The notes under the pieces: model-generated | The model's database searches: none | What the model was told of the DNA's origin: nothing | What the model saw: only the letters and a program-made list of their open reading frames with translations | Part shown: positions 38,783-48,307 of the stretch, in pieces | How the letters are laid out: each line of letters opens with the position of its first letter | Position numbering within the stretch: the first letter of the stretch is position 1 | Made by a program: the position numbers and the translations under genes | Assembly (NCBI GenBank): GCA_025056175.1 | Contig: JANWWK010000059.1 | Span: forward strand, 1 to 64,000 | Direction of reading: 5' to 3' | Length of the DNA stretch: 64,000 bases | Source: Anaerolineales bacterium | Lineage (GTDB): Bacteria > Chloroflexota > Anaerolineae > Anaerolineales > Villigracilaceae

Positions 38783-38804
38783 AGAGTAAACCATGAGCAG
38801 TGAA
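38777..38804 (+). repeat. Four in-phase heptamers CAGTGAA-GAGTAAA-CCATGAG-CAGTGAA
   Basis: Direct reading; spans the stop codon of the regulator into the korA leader. Confidence 0.6.
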
Positions 38805-38827
38805 TGCCAAATCGTCAGAGGAGAGAT

Positions 38828-40624
38828 ATGACTCAACGCATTGTGAATGATTTTTCGATAACGGTCGGGACCCCCAACGGTTCGGGCAGTTCCACCGCCA
38901 ACAACACCCTCTTGCGCGCCTTGTTCAAAATGGGCATCCCCGTTTCGGGCAAGAATCTGTTTCCTTCCAACATTCAGGGGTTGCCAACCTGGTACACCAT
39001 CCGCGTCAACAAGGATGGGTTCATTGCCCGCCGCGCCACACACGAAATCATGGTAGCCATGAACCCTAACTCGTTTACCCGTGACCTTGCGGATGTTGCG
39101 CCCGGGGGAGCATTCTTCTATGCCGACGACATTAAACTCCCCATTCAGCGCACCGACATCAGCATTTACCCCATGCCGGTCAAACAGCTGGTGCGCTCCA
39201 ACCCGGAAATCCCCGCCAATTTGCGCGACCTGGTTGCCAACATGGTCTATGTGGGCATCCTGGCGCAGATGCTTGGGATAGACATCGAAAAAATCGAGCT
39301 CGCGCTCAAGTTCCACTTCAAGAACAAAGAAAAACCGGTTGCGCTCAACATGAGCATGGTAAAAGCAGGCGCCGAATGGGCCGCCGCCCATCTGACCAAG
39401 ACCGACCCATTCTACGTTGAGCCGATGAACAAAACCGAAGGGTTGATAATGGCTGACGGCAACACGGCCGCTGCACTGGGCGCAATTTATGGCGGAGTAC
39501 AGTTTGCGTCGTGGTACCCCATCACCCCCGCTTCCAGCCTGGCTGAATCGCTCAACGAATACCTGCCCATGCTCCGCCGCACGCCCGAAGGCAAAAACAC
39601 CTTTGCTGTCGTCCAGGCCGAAGACGAACTGGCCGCAATCGGGATGTGCGTGGGCGCGGGCTGGGCTGGCTTGCGCGCCATGACTTCCACCTCGGGGCCT
39701 GGCATGAGCCTGATGACCGAATATGCCGGCCTGGCTTACTTTGCGGAAGTGCCGCTCGTCATCTGGGATATCCAGCGCATGGGGCCCAGCACCGGTCTGC
39801 CCACCCGCACCTCGCAAGGCGATGTGGCTTTTGTCGCCAACATGGGTCACGGGGATATTGATTCGCTCATTCTCCTGCCCGGCTCCATCAAAGAATGTTT
39901 CGAGTTCGGCTGGCGCGCCTTCGACCTGGCCGAGCGCCTGCAAACGCCGGTATACGTCCTCTCCGACCTGGATTTCGGCATGAACCAGTGGATGAGCGAA
40001 CCTTTCGAATATCCCGACAGGCCCATGGACCGCGGCAAAGTGCTGTGGGAAGAAGACCTGGAGCGCCTCAAAGGCGATTGGGGCCGCTACCGCGACGTGG
40101 ATGGCGACGGCATCCCTTACCGCACCCTGCCAGGCAACACCCACCCGGCCAGTGCTTACTTCACACGCGGCACCGGCCACACACCCGAAGCGCGCTATTC
40201 TGAAGAACCCGATGTGTGGGTTGCCAAGATGGCGCGCCTGAAGAAAAAATACGAAACAGCCAAACAATACCTGCCGCGCGCTGTAATTCAAACTGTAGCA
40301 GGAGCAAAATTCGGCATTATCGCCTTCGGTTCGACCCATCCTGCCGTCGAAGAAGCGCGCGCCTGGCTGGAGCGCGAACACGGCCTGAAGAGCGATTACC
40401 TGCGCCTGCGCGCCATCCCCTTCACAGAAGACGTCAGCCAGTTCATTGCCGAACACGAACGTGTGTACGTGGTAGAAATCAACCGCGATGGACAGTTACA
40501 ACAACTCTTGAGCATCAAACACCCCGAACACGCCACCCGTCTGATTTCGATTGCTTATAGCGATGGTCTGCCGCCCACGGCAAAGTGGATTGAGTCGGCC
40601 ATTTTGGAACAGGAGGAAAAGTAA
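38828..40624 (+). CDS. korA: 2-oxoacid:acceptor (ferredoxin) oxidoreductase, fused gamma-alpha subunit
   Basis: GSGSSTANNTLLRALFKMGIPVSGKNLFPSNIQGLPTWY; YPITPASSLAESL, QAEDELAAIGMCVGAGWAGLRAMTSTSGPGMSLMTE. Confidence 0.95.
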   Translation: MTQRIVNDFSITVGTPNGSGSSTANNTLLRALFKMGIPVSGKNLFPSNIQGLPTWYTIRVNKDGFIARRATHEIMVAMNPNSFTRDLADVAPGGAFFYADDIKLPIQRTDISIYPMPVKQLVRSNPEIPANLRDLVANMVYVGILAQMLGIDIEKIELALKFHFKNKEKPVALNMSMVKAGAEWAAAHLTKTDPFYVEPMNKTEGLIMADGNTAAALGAIYGGVQFASWYPITPASSLAESLNEYLPMLRRTPEGKNTFAVVQAEDELAAIGMCVGAGWAGLRAMTSTSGPGMSLMTEYAGLAYFAEVPLVIWDIQRMGPSTGLPTRTSQGDVAFVANMGHGDIDSLILLPGSIKECFEFGWRAFDLAERLQTPVYVLSDLDFGMNQWMSEPFEYPDRPMDRGKVLWEEDLERLKGDWGRYRDVDGDGIPYRTLPGNTHPASAYFTRGTGHTPEARYSEEPDVWVAKMARLKKKYETAKQYLPRAVIQTVAGAKFGIIAFGSTHPAVEEARAWLEREHGLKSDYLRLRAIPFTEDVSQFIAEHERVYVVEINRDGQLQQLLSIKHPEHATRLISIAYSDGLPPTAKWIESAILEQEEK

Positions 40625-40625
40625 C

Positions 40626-41720
40626 ATGAGCGAAGCACTGCCAATGGCAGGCGCAGCGGCGCAAGTCAACGCCGTTGGCCTGAGCAAGAATGATTATCGC
40701 GGCAATCCCACCACCCTGTGCCAGGGGTGCGGACATAACTCGATTGCTAACCAAATCATCGCGGCCTGCTACGAAGCCAACGTCGTGCCGGAGAAAATCG
40801 TCAAATTTTCGGGCATCGGTTGTTCGAGCAAAAGCCCCACCTACTTCCTCAACCGCTCCTTTGGCTTCAACAGCCTGCACGGACGCATGCCCTCGCTGGC
40901 AACCGGCGCGCTCTTTGCCGATTACCGCCTGAAAGGGCTGGGCGTCTCCGGCGATGGCGACACGGCCAGTATCGGCATGGGGCAGTTCAAGCACATCATG
41001 CGCCGCAACGTCAACATGGTTTACATCGTGGAAAACAACGGTGTCTACGGCCTGACCAAAGGCCAGTTCTCGGCCACCGCCGATAAGGGGCTGGAACTGA
41101 AAAAACAAGGCACCAACCTGTATCTGCCGGTAGATATTTGCATGGAAGCGCTCGCTTCGCGTGCTACATTCGTGGCACGACTGTTTGCCGGTAATGCCAA
41201 ACAGGTTAAAGAAGTGCTGAAAGCCGCGCTCTCGCACAAAGGCATTGCCGTGCTGGACATCATCAGCCCCTGCGTCACCTTTAACAACCAGGAAAGCAGT
41301 TACTACTCCTACAGTTTCGGCAAAGAACGCGAAGACCCACTGCACGACATTTCCTTCCATGCCGCCTCCGAAGGGCCGCAAAGCACCATCTCGTATGTGC
41401 CGCCCAAACCCGAAATCGTGCTGGAGGCCGATATGGTGGATGGCGAAATCCGCGAGGTGGCTCTGCACGATGGTTCGCGCATTGTGCTGAAGGCGCTCGA
41501 TAAAGACTATGACCCCACCAACCGGCTTGAAGCCATGCGCGTCCTGGAGGATGCTCACGAAAATAACTATCTGGTGACGGGTCTCATTTACGTCGCTCCC
41601 GAAAGCCCATCGCTCACTGACCTGTACAACCTGGTGGAAACCCCGCTCAACCGGCTGACGGAGAAAGACTTACGCCCTGCGCCGGAGACCATCCAAAAAA
41701 TCAATGCCCTGATGTTCTAA
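40626..41720 (+). CDS. korB: 2-oxoacid:acceptor (ferredoxin) oxidoreductase, beta subunit (TPP-binding)
   Basis: LCQGCGHNSIANQII, SGIGCSSKSPTYFLN, HGRMPSLATGA, SGDGDTASIGMGQFKHIMRRNVNMVYIVENNGVYGLTKGQFSAT. Confidence 0.95.
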   Translation: MSEALPMAGAAAQVNAVGLSKNDYRGNPTTLCQGCGHNSIANQIIAACYEANVVPEKIVKFSGIGCSSKSPTYFLNRSFGFNSLHGRMPSLATGALFADYRLKGLGVSGDGDTASIGMGQFKHIMRRNVNMVYIVENNGVYGLTKGQFSATADKGLELKKQGTNLYLPVDICMEALASRATFVARLFAGNAKQVKEVLKAALSHKGIAVLDIISPCVTFNNQESSYYSYSFGKEREDPLHDISFHAASEGPQSTISYVPPKPEIVLEADMVDGEIREVALHDGSRIVLKALDKDYDPTNRLEAMRVLEDAHENNYLVTGLIYVAPESPSLTDLYNLVETPLNRLTEKDLRPAPETIQKINALMF

Positions 41721-41726
41721 CCCCTG

Positions 41727-41762
41727 CCGTCCCGAAGATACGTTCCTTCGGGACGGATTCAT
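41727..41762 (+). terminator. Terminator hairpin after korB
   Basis: CCGTCCCGAAG-ATACGTTC-CTTCGGGACGG then ATTCATTTC. Confidence 0.75.
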
Positions 41763-41795
41763 TTCTGCCTCGCCTGTAAAGGCTGGAAATCACCA

Positions 41796-42626
41796 ATGGA
41801 AACCTCATTTACCGTTAACGGCCACCGCATCACGGCCACCGTAGAAGGGAACCCCAAAAATCCGGCGGTGTTTCTGCTTCACGGCTGGATGTCACACCGC
41901 GGCGTGTGGCGGCAGACGCTGCCGGTGCTGGAACGAAAGTATCACTGTATTGCGCTCGACCTGTTGGGCTTTGGCAACAGCGACAAACCCAATGATGGCG
42001 ATTACAGCATTCCCATGCAGGGACGGCGCATCGTTGCGATTGCCGATGCAATGGGGGTTCAAAAATTCTCACTGGTCGGACACTCAATGGGTGGACAAAT
42101 TGCAATGTGCATCGCCTCCATGCTCGCGCCGGAGCGGGTAGAAAAACTTGTCAGCGTGGCCGGAGTGGTCACAGGACAACTTTCCGAGTGGGTGGAAAAG
42201 AAAATTTACCCCATGGTGAAATTCGGCTATAACCGCCCCTGGTTTTACCGCCTGAACCGGCTGCTGATGAATCAGCGACTGTATGTCAACTGGATATTTC
42301 GCCCCTGGTTTTACGACATCCGCAACATCCCATTACGCGATTTCAGTCCCGACCGCAGTTTTGCGCTCAATCCGGCCTGCCACGCCTCGATTTACCACGC
42401 CGGGCAGGCCATTCACAACCTGGATGTCAGCAAACACTTGCGAAAAATCAAAGCGCCCACCTTGCTGATTCACGGCGAGAATGACCTGACCGTCCCTATC
42501 GAACAGGCGTATATTGCCCAAAGCGCCATGCCCGATAGCGACCTGGCAATTCTCAAGAAATGTGGTCATTTCCCAATGTTCGAGAAGACCGGTCTGTATC
42601 TCAAGGCGCTGGCGATGGTGTTTTGA
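41796..42626 (+). CDS. Alpha/beta-fold hydrolase
   Basis: FLLHGWMSHRGVWRQTLPVL, VGHSMGGQIAM, IHGENDLTVP, KCGHFPMFEKT. Confidence 0.9.
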   Translation: METSFTVNGHRITATVEGNPKNPAVFLLHGWMSHRGVWRQTLPVLERKYHCIALDLLGFGNSDKPNDGDYSIPMQGRRIVAIADAMGVQKFSLVGHSMGGQIAMCIASMLAPERVEKLVSVAGVVTGQLSEWVEKKIYPMVKFGYNRPWFYRLNRLLMNQRLYVNWIFRPWFYDIRNIPLRDFSPDRSFALNPACHASIYHAGQAIHNLDVSKHLRKIKAPTLLIHGENDLTVPIEQAYIAQSAMPDSDLAILKKCGHFPMFEKTGLYLKALAMVF

Positions 42627-43683
42627 CGAGCAAACACGCCGCCTGCTGCGTTTCACTGACCTGAATCGGCGGCGGGTCCACAACCCGGCATGGTGCGATG
42701 GCCGCCGGGCAGCGCGGGTGGAAGCGGCAGCCAGTTGGCAGATTGGCCGGGTTGGGAGTTTCGCCTTGCAAGATGACCCGTTCCCGTCGCAAGCGCGGGT
42801 TGGGAACAGGAACGACCGAAAGCAGGGCTTTGGTATAAGGATGTTGCGGATTTTTGAGCACCTCGGCGGTCAGGCCAGTCTCAACAATGCGCCCCAGATA
42901 CATCACCGCAATCCGGTCAGCAAAATACGAAACTGTCCCCAAATCATGCGTAATAAAAACAATGCTGATGCCGCGTTGCTGACGCAGGTCACGTAACAGG
43001 TTAAGAATTTCGGCGCGAATGGAGACATCCAGCATGGAGACGGGTTCATCGGCAATCAGCAGTTTCGGCGACAAGACCATTGCCCCGGCAATCACCACCC
43101 GCTGACGCTGTCCGCCGGAGAGTTCGTGCGGGTAACGCAAGAAATACTCCTCTGCCGGTCGCAAGCCGGCATCTTCCAGCGCAGCCTTCACCCGCGCTAT
43201 CTGCTCGGTGCGTTGGCGCGCCAGGCCATGCACCACCAGCGGTTCGGCCACAATTTCGAAGATAGTCGCGCGCGGGTTGAGGGACTCATACGGGTCCTGA
43301 AAAATCATCTGCGCCTGCTGACGCAGACGTTTGAGCGGCAGGCGTGGGAGTGTTTGCACATCACGTGCGGCGGGGGTAGTGCTTTCCAACATTGCCAGGC
43401 CAGCCAGAGTACGCCGTTCCCGCATGCCGATAGGTTGTCCATCGAACAAAATACGTCCTTCCGTTTCCTGCTCCAAACCAATCAGCGTGCGAGCGATGGT
43501 AGTTTTTCCGCAGCCCGATTCACCGACAATTGCCAGAACTTCTCCACGCGCGAGCGAAAACGAGACACCATCCACTGCTTTGACAATCTTTGGCGGACGG
43601 CGTGAGAACAGGTCACTCAGCGAGGGCGCAACCGGAAAATACTTCCGAAGATTTTCCACTACCAGAAGAGGGAAATCAGACAT
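42601..43683 (-). CDS. Oligopeptide/dipeptide ABC transporter ATP-binding protein (OppF/DppF type)
   Basis: Walker A GESGCGKTTIAR, LSGGQRQRVVIAGAMVLSPKLLIADEPVSMLDV, C-terminal oligo_HPY GCRFHPRCP. Confidence 0.95.
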   Translation of the reverse strand: MSDFPLLVVENLRKYFPVAPSLSDLFSRRPPKIVKAVDGVSFSLARGEVLAIVGESGCGKTTIARTLIGLEQETEGRILFDGQPIGMRERRTLAGLAMLESTTPAARDVQTLPRLPLKRLRQQAQMIFQDPYESLNPRATIFEIVAEPLVVHGLARQRTEQIARVKAALEDAGLRPAEEYFLRYPHELSGGQRQRVVIAGAMVLSPKLLIADEPVSMLDVSIRAEILNLLRDLRQQRGISIVFITHDLGTVSYFADRIAVMYLGRIVETGLTAEVLKNPQHPYTKALLSVVPVPNPRLRRERVILQGETPNPANLPTGCRFHPRCPAAIAPCRVVDPPPIQVSETQQAACLLVKTPSPAP

Positions 43684-44647
43684 CTTTCACCAGGTGACAG
43701 GCCGCAAAATGAGCAGGTTGCACTTCGCGCAGAATTGGCACTTCAGCATCACACCATTGCATTCGCGCAGGACAGCGCGGCGCAAAACGACAACCCGGCG
43801 GCAGGTCGGTCAGGCGCGGCGGTGCGCCAGGGATGCAGGCCAGCACAGTGCCGGGACGCGCCAAATCGGGGAACGCCTGCAACAGATTCTGGGTGTACGG
43901 GTGTTGCGGCGCATTGAAAATCACATCTACCGGGCCGTATTCGACCACCTTGCCACTATACATCACCACCACCGTGTCACACATCTCAGCCACCACGCCC
44001 AGGTCGTGCGTCACCAGCACAATTGCCAGCCCCAGTTTGCGCTGAATGCCTTGCAGAAGTTCAAGAATTTGCGCCTGTACCATCACATCCAGCGCTGTGG
44101 TCGGCTCATCAGCAAATAGCAGGCCGGGAGAACAGGCCAGCGCCATCGCAATCATCGCGCGCTGACGCATACCGCCGGAGTACTGAAACGGATATTGTGC
44201 GCCCCGTTCCTTTGGAATGCCCACTAATTCAAGCAATTCACCTACCCGTACTTCGGCCTCATTGGGCGGCATCAGTCCATGCAGCGTGATGGCCTCGCGG
44301 ATTTGTTCCCCAACGCGCATCACCGGGTTGAGCGCGTTCATCGCGCCTTGAAAAACAATCGAGATGTCCTTCCAGCGGCGTTCTCGCATTTGCCGTTCGG
44401 TCAGGGTCAGCAAATCTATTCCCCGAAAGAACACCTGTCCGCGAATTTCAGCATTCGCGGGCAAAAGACGCAAAATAGACATGAGCACCGTCGTTTTCCC
44501 ACAGCCCGATTCGCCTACCAGCCCCACTGTTTGGCCGGGATACACATCAAAAGAAACATCCTCCACCGCCCGCGCACGCTGCCCGGCATCGGCAAGCAAG
44601 AACTCAGTCGTCAGATGACGCACACGCAGAAGCGGAGGTTCACTCAT
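43676..44647 (-). CDS. Oligopeptide/dipeptide ABC transporter ATP-binding protein (OppD/DppD type)
   Basis: GESGCGKTTVLMSIL, YSGGMRQRAMIAMALACSPGLLFADEPTTALDV, GCRFAPRCP. Confidence 0.95.
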   Translation of the reverse strand: MSEPPLLRVRHLTTEFLLADAGQRARAVEDVSFDVYPGQTVGLVGESGCGKTTVLMSILRLLPANAEIRGQVFFRGIDLLTLTERQMRERRWKDISIVFQGAMNALNPVMRVGEQIREAITLHGLMPPNEAEVRVGELLELVGIPKERGAQYPFQYSGGMRQRAMIAMALACSPGLLFADEPTTALDVMVQAQILELLQGIQRKLGLAIVLVTHDLGVVAEMCDTVVVMYSGKVVEYGPVDVIFNAPQHPYTQNLLQAFPDLARPGTVLACIPGAPPRLTDLPPGCRFAPRCPARMQWCDAEVPILREVQPAHFAACHLVKDV

Positions 44648-45599
44648 GCAGCGTCTCCTCTCCAGCAGGACGAACGGAGGCTTCGCCTTCCAGGTGATGC
44701 GCCGTCAGACGCGGATTGAGCATCTCCTCCAGCACGTTTCCTAACAAGACACACCCCAACGAAACCCAGACAATTGCCAGACCGGGCGGCAAGTAAAACC
44801 ACCAGGCACCATTGCTGATAGCATTACGGTCAAAGGCAAAATTGAGCATTGTTCCCCACGAAGGCTGGGTAGGGTCTCCTAACCCCAGAAACGCCAGGCC
44901 GGATTCGACCAGGATGGCCGTCGAGAGAATCAAAACGGTGTTCGCCACAATCAGCGGCAAAATCTGAGGCACAATGTGCTTGCGAATGATATGAACATGC
45001 CCGGCGCCAATTGCCCGCGCCCGTGCAACGAACTGCCGTTCTTTGATGCTCAGCACCTGCGAGCGCACCAGGCGCGCGGTACTCGTCCAGTACAACAAAC
45101 CAATCACCAGAATCAGAACCACCAGCGGGGAAATTTTCAACTCCATCTGGCGCAACGTTGCTACCAGAACCAGCATGAGCGGCAAATCAGGAATCACCAG
45201 TAGAACATCGGTGACGCGCATCAAGAGCATATCGAGCCAGCCGCCAAAATAGCCAGCCAGAATTCCCAGCAAACTACCGATGAACATCGCTATCAACCCG
45301 GCCAGAAAACCCACCAGCAGCGAAATGCGCGCGCCATAGACGAGCTGAGTCCACACATCACGCCCGGCATCATCGGTGCCAAGTGGGCCATGCACCGAAG
45401 GAGGGGCAAACGTCAACCCACGCCCAGACGGGTCACGAATGACGGTCGTCGGCTCATAAGGCGAGAGCAGCGGCGCAAACAGAGCAACCAGCACAGCCGA
45501 AAGCAGTAAAACAGCTCCTGCCATGCCCATTCGATTGCGGCGAAACGCCCTCCAAAAGGCAGATAGATTCCGTTGAAAGAGAAACCAGGTTTCAAGCAT
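44640..45599 (-). CDS. Oligopeptide/dipeptide ABC transporter permease (DppC type)
   Basis: HGPLGTDDAGRDVWTQLVYGARISLLVGF, ARAIGAGHVHIIRKHIVPQILPLI. Confidence 0.95.
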   Translation of the reverse strand: MLETWFLFQRNLSAFWRAFRRNRMGMAGAVLLLSAVLVALFAPLLSPYEPTTVIRDPSGRGLTFAPPSVHGPLGTDDAGRDVWTQLVYGARISLLVGFLAGLIAMFIGSLLGILAGYFGGWLDMLLMRVTDVLLVIPDLPLMLVLVATLRQMELKISPLVVLILVIGLLYWTSTARLVRSQVLSIKERQFVARARAIGAGHVHIIRKHIVPQILPLIVANTVLILSTAILVESGLAFLGLGDPTQPSWGTMLNFAFDRNAISNGAWWFYLPPGLAIVWVSLGCVLLGNVLEEMLNPRLTAHHLEGEASVRPAGEETLHE

Positions 45600-45600
45600 A

Positions 45601-46581
45601 TCAGGTCGGCTTCACGCGCGGGTCAAGAAGCACATACAGCACGTCGGCCAGCAGGTTGGCAGCAATCACGCTCACCGCCAGGAGCAAAAACGCGCCCTGC
45701 AAGAGCGGATAATCCTGCTTGACAAGCGCCGTCTGGAACAGTTTGCCCAGCCCATCGTAGGAGAACACCGTTTCAATGTAAATTGCACCGGAGACGGTGA
45801 AGCCCAGATTGAGCGCAATCAGTGTGACAATCGGCAACATGGCATTCTTGAGCGCGTGTTTCCACAGCACCTGCCAGGGAGTCATCCCTTTGGCTTTGGC
45901 AGTCAAAATATAATCCTCGCTCAGCACTTCCAGAATGGACGAACGCATAATGAGCATGTACTCGCCGAGATACAGGATGGTCAGGGTCAGGGTAGGCAGC
46001 ACCAGATGACGCGCCAAATCGGGCAGAACGGTATAGAGCGGCTTGCCCACATTCTCCGGGCTGACCAGCCCGCCGGTGGGCAGGCCAAGCCAGGTGCTGC
46101 CTGCTGCCAGCAAGATAATTCCCAGCCAAAAGGTGGGGGTAGCCCAGGCAATCAGAGAAAACGTGAGCGCGAATACATCGAAAGGCGTTTTGCGCTTCCA
46201 ACCGGCCAACAAACCCAGCAAAATGCCCAAAACAATGGACAAGACCTGCCCCAGACCAATCAGGAGCAGGGTATTCCACAATTTGGCTGCCAGAATCTCA
46301 GCCACCGGACGGCGGAGCGACCAGGAAATTCCCAAATTTCCGCGCGCCCACTGACCGAGCGTGTCCAGGAACTGGTCTGGGAAGATGGGTTTATCCAGGC
46401 CAAATTGTTCGCGCAGCGTCTGTTGCGCTTCTGCCGAAAGTTTGACGTTGCGCCCAATCACCGCGCGCACCGGGTCGCCGGGCAGAACGCGGAACAGGAC
46501 GAAGTTGATGACCAGCACCACAAAAATGGTCAAAAGGGAAAAAAGAACCTTCCGCCCAAGCATACCACCGCGCGACATCAC
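45601..46581 (-). CDS. Oligopeptide/dipeptide ABC transporter permease (DppB type)
   Basis: VINFVLFRVLPGDPVRAVIG, YILTAKAKGMTPWQVLWKHALKNAMLPIVT. Confidence 0.95.
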   Translation of the reverse strand: MMSRGGMLGRKVLFSLLTIFVVLVINFVLFRVLPGDPVRAVIGRNVKLSAEAQQTLREQFGLDKPIFPDQFLDTLGQWARGNLGISWSLRRPVAEILAAKLWNTLLLIGLGQVLSIVLGILLGLLAGWKRKTPFDVFALTFSLIAWATPTFWLGIILLAAGSTWLGLPTGGLVSPENVGKPLYTVLPDLARHLVLPTLTLTILYLGEYMLIMRSSILEVLSEDYILTAKAKGMTPWQVLWKHALKNAMLPIVTLIALNLGFTVSGAIYIETVFSYDGLGKLFQTALVKQDYPLLQGAFLLLAVSVIAANLLADVLYVLLDPRVKPT

Positions 46582-48209
46582 TTCACCGGTTCTACGTTCA
46601 TGAGAGACTTGAAGGAATCAATGCCGGAGAGATACGTCAGGAAGCCCACAAAGCGGTCAGAACGATACGCTTGCAAGGTATTGTCGTACCACAACACGAT
46701 GTACGGACGGTCGTTGAAGACGATTTCCTGCATCTCCCAGACAATTTTCTGGCGTTCGTTCTCATCCAGCGTCTTTTGCTGTTTGACGAATAATTCGTCG
46801 TACACCGGGTTCGAGTAGCCGCTATCGCTCCAACCGCCTTCCACGTATTGCTCGCTGGTCATCACACTGAGCATGAAATCGGGGTCCGGGTCAGAACCCC
46901 AGCCCCAGATGACCAGGTCGTAATCTCCATTGGGGGTCACAGCCGCCATCAGACTATCGGGGTCCACGGCGGCAGGGGTAGCACGGATACCGATTTTGCC
47001 CAACCAGGTCGCAATCATATCCGCCGCACGAGGATAGTTGGAACTATCCGAAGGATATTGCAGGCGAAACTCCAACCGCACACCGTCTTTGGCGCGCACA
47101 CCATCGGCCTGCAAAAGGTAGCCGGCCTCTTCGAGCAGGCGGCTGGCTTCGTCCAGGTCGAATGTCACATCTTGAATGTTGCGATTGAACCAGAACCCAC
47201 CGCCGAGCGTGGGCGGAATGATACTGACGCCGGGGATGCCATGTCCCTGCAAGACCACATCCACCAAATCTTGCTTGTTAATCGCCTTAGCAATGGCCAG
47301 GCGTACCACCGGGTCGGTAATCGCCGGATTGCGGTTCGGAGGCGGGTCATGGTCTTCCGGCACGGAATTCAGAATCAACTCCGTGAGCGAGCGACCAGAG
47401 AGAGAGATGGCCGTTACCCCCTGGAACTGCTTGACGGCATCGAAGGCGCTGTTCGGTACCTCAACCGCCAGGTCAATATCCCCCACCCGCAACGCCTGAA
47501 TCAGGGCATCGCTGTTATCGAAGGTGCGGTAAATCACCTGGTCAATTTTGGCGCGGCCATCGAAATAATCGGGGTTGGTATCCAACAGAATCACGCGCTG
47601 GTCTTTATCGAGCGTGTTAATTTTGAACGCCCCCGTGCCAACCGGGTTGAAATTGGTGAAGTTTTGCAGCTCCTCTGGGGTGGCAAAGCTCTCAAAATCT
47701 TTGGGGTAGACGATATACAAAAACGCCACCCGAAATTCCATGTTGCTGATGGGATATTCCAGCTCAATTTGCAGGGTGCGCTCATCCAGCGCACGCGCTT
47801 CTTTAAAGCCCTTGACATAACCCGAATTCGTCACCCAGCCATCCGGATTTTGGATGAAGGTGTTGAAATTCCAAACGACTTGCTCAATAGTGAGCGCTTC
47901 CCCATTGTGCCAGCGGATATTCGGACGCAACGTGAACGTCCAGCGCAGACCATCGTCCGACACGTTCCACGCCTCGGCCAACGAACCCATATATTTGCCG
48001 TTTGGCCCTTCAGTCAGCAACGTCGAATACACCAGGTCGAATATGGTATAGGCTTCGGAGAGAAACGCATAGGCCGGGTTAAGTGTATCGGGAAACCCAA
48101 GCCAGCCCACACGCAAAACAACCGGCGACTGCGATTGCGGCGTAACAGGCGCACCACATGCTGCGAGCAACATTGCCAGCACTACAAAAAGCAACGTAAT
48201 TCTTTTCAT
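46578..48209 (-). CDS. Oligopeptide/dipeptide ABC transporter substrate-binding lipoprotein
   Basis: Lipobox LLAAC at N-terminus; SBP family 5 RWTFTLRPNIRWHNGEALT...VVWNFN. Confidence 0.94.
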   Translation of the reverse strand: MKRITLLFVVLAMLLAACGAPVTPQSQSPVVLRVGWLGFPDTLNPAYAFLSEAYTIFDLVYSTLLTEGPNGKYMGSLAEAWNVSDDGLRWTFTLRPNIRWHNGEALTIEQVVWNFNTFIQNPDGWVTNSGYVKGFKEARALDERTLQIELEYPISNMEFRVAFLYIVYPKDFESFATPEELQNFTNFNPVGTGAFKINTLDKDQRVILLDTNPDYFDGRAKIDQVIYRTFDNSDALIQALRVGDIDLAVEVPNSAFDAVKQFQGVTAISLSGRSLTELILNSVPEDHDPPPNRNPAITDPVVRLAIAKAINKQDLVDVVLQGHGIPGVSIIPPTLGGGFWFNRNIQDVTFDLDEASRLLEEAGYLLQADGVRAKDGVRLEFRLQYPSDSSNYPRAADMIATWLGKIGIRATPAAVDPDSLMAAVTPNGDYDLVIWGWGSDPDPDFMLSVMTSEQYVEGGWSDSGYSNPVYDELFVKQQKTLDENERQKIVWEMQEIVFNDRPYIVLWYDNTLQAYRSDRFVGFLTYLSGIDSFKSLMNVEPVK

Positions 48210-48307
48210 GGAGCTCCTCCTTGTTCAATGATTTTACATGAGAATCAAAAACAAAGAATGAAATCATTCCATGTCAAGATGATTTATACTTTAATGCGGA
48301 GGAGATT

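Noticed and set aside
38195-40456. 753-aa ORF on the minus strand
   Set aside because: Antisense shadow of korA and the FCD regulator; low-complexity shadow composition and no recognisable domain.
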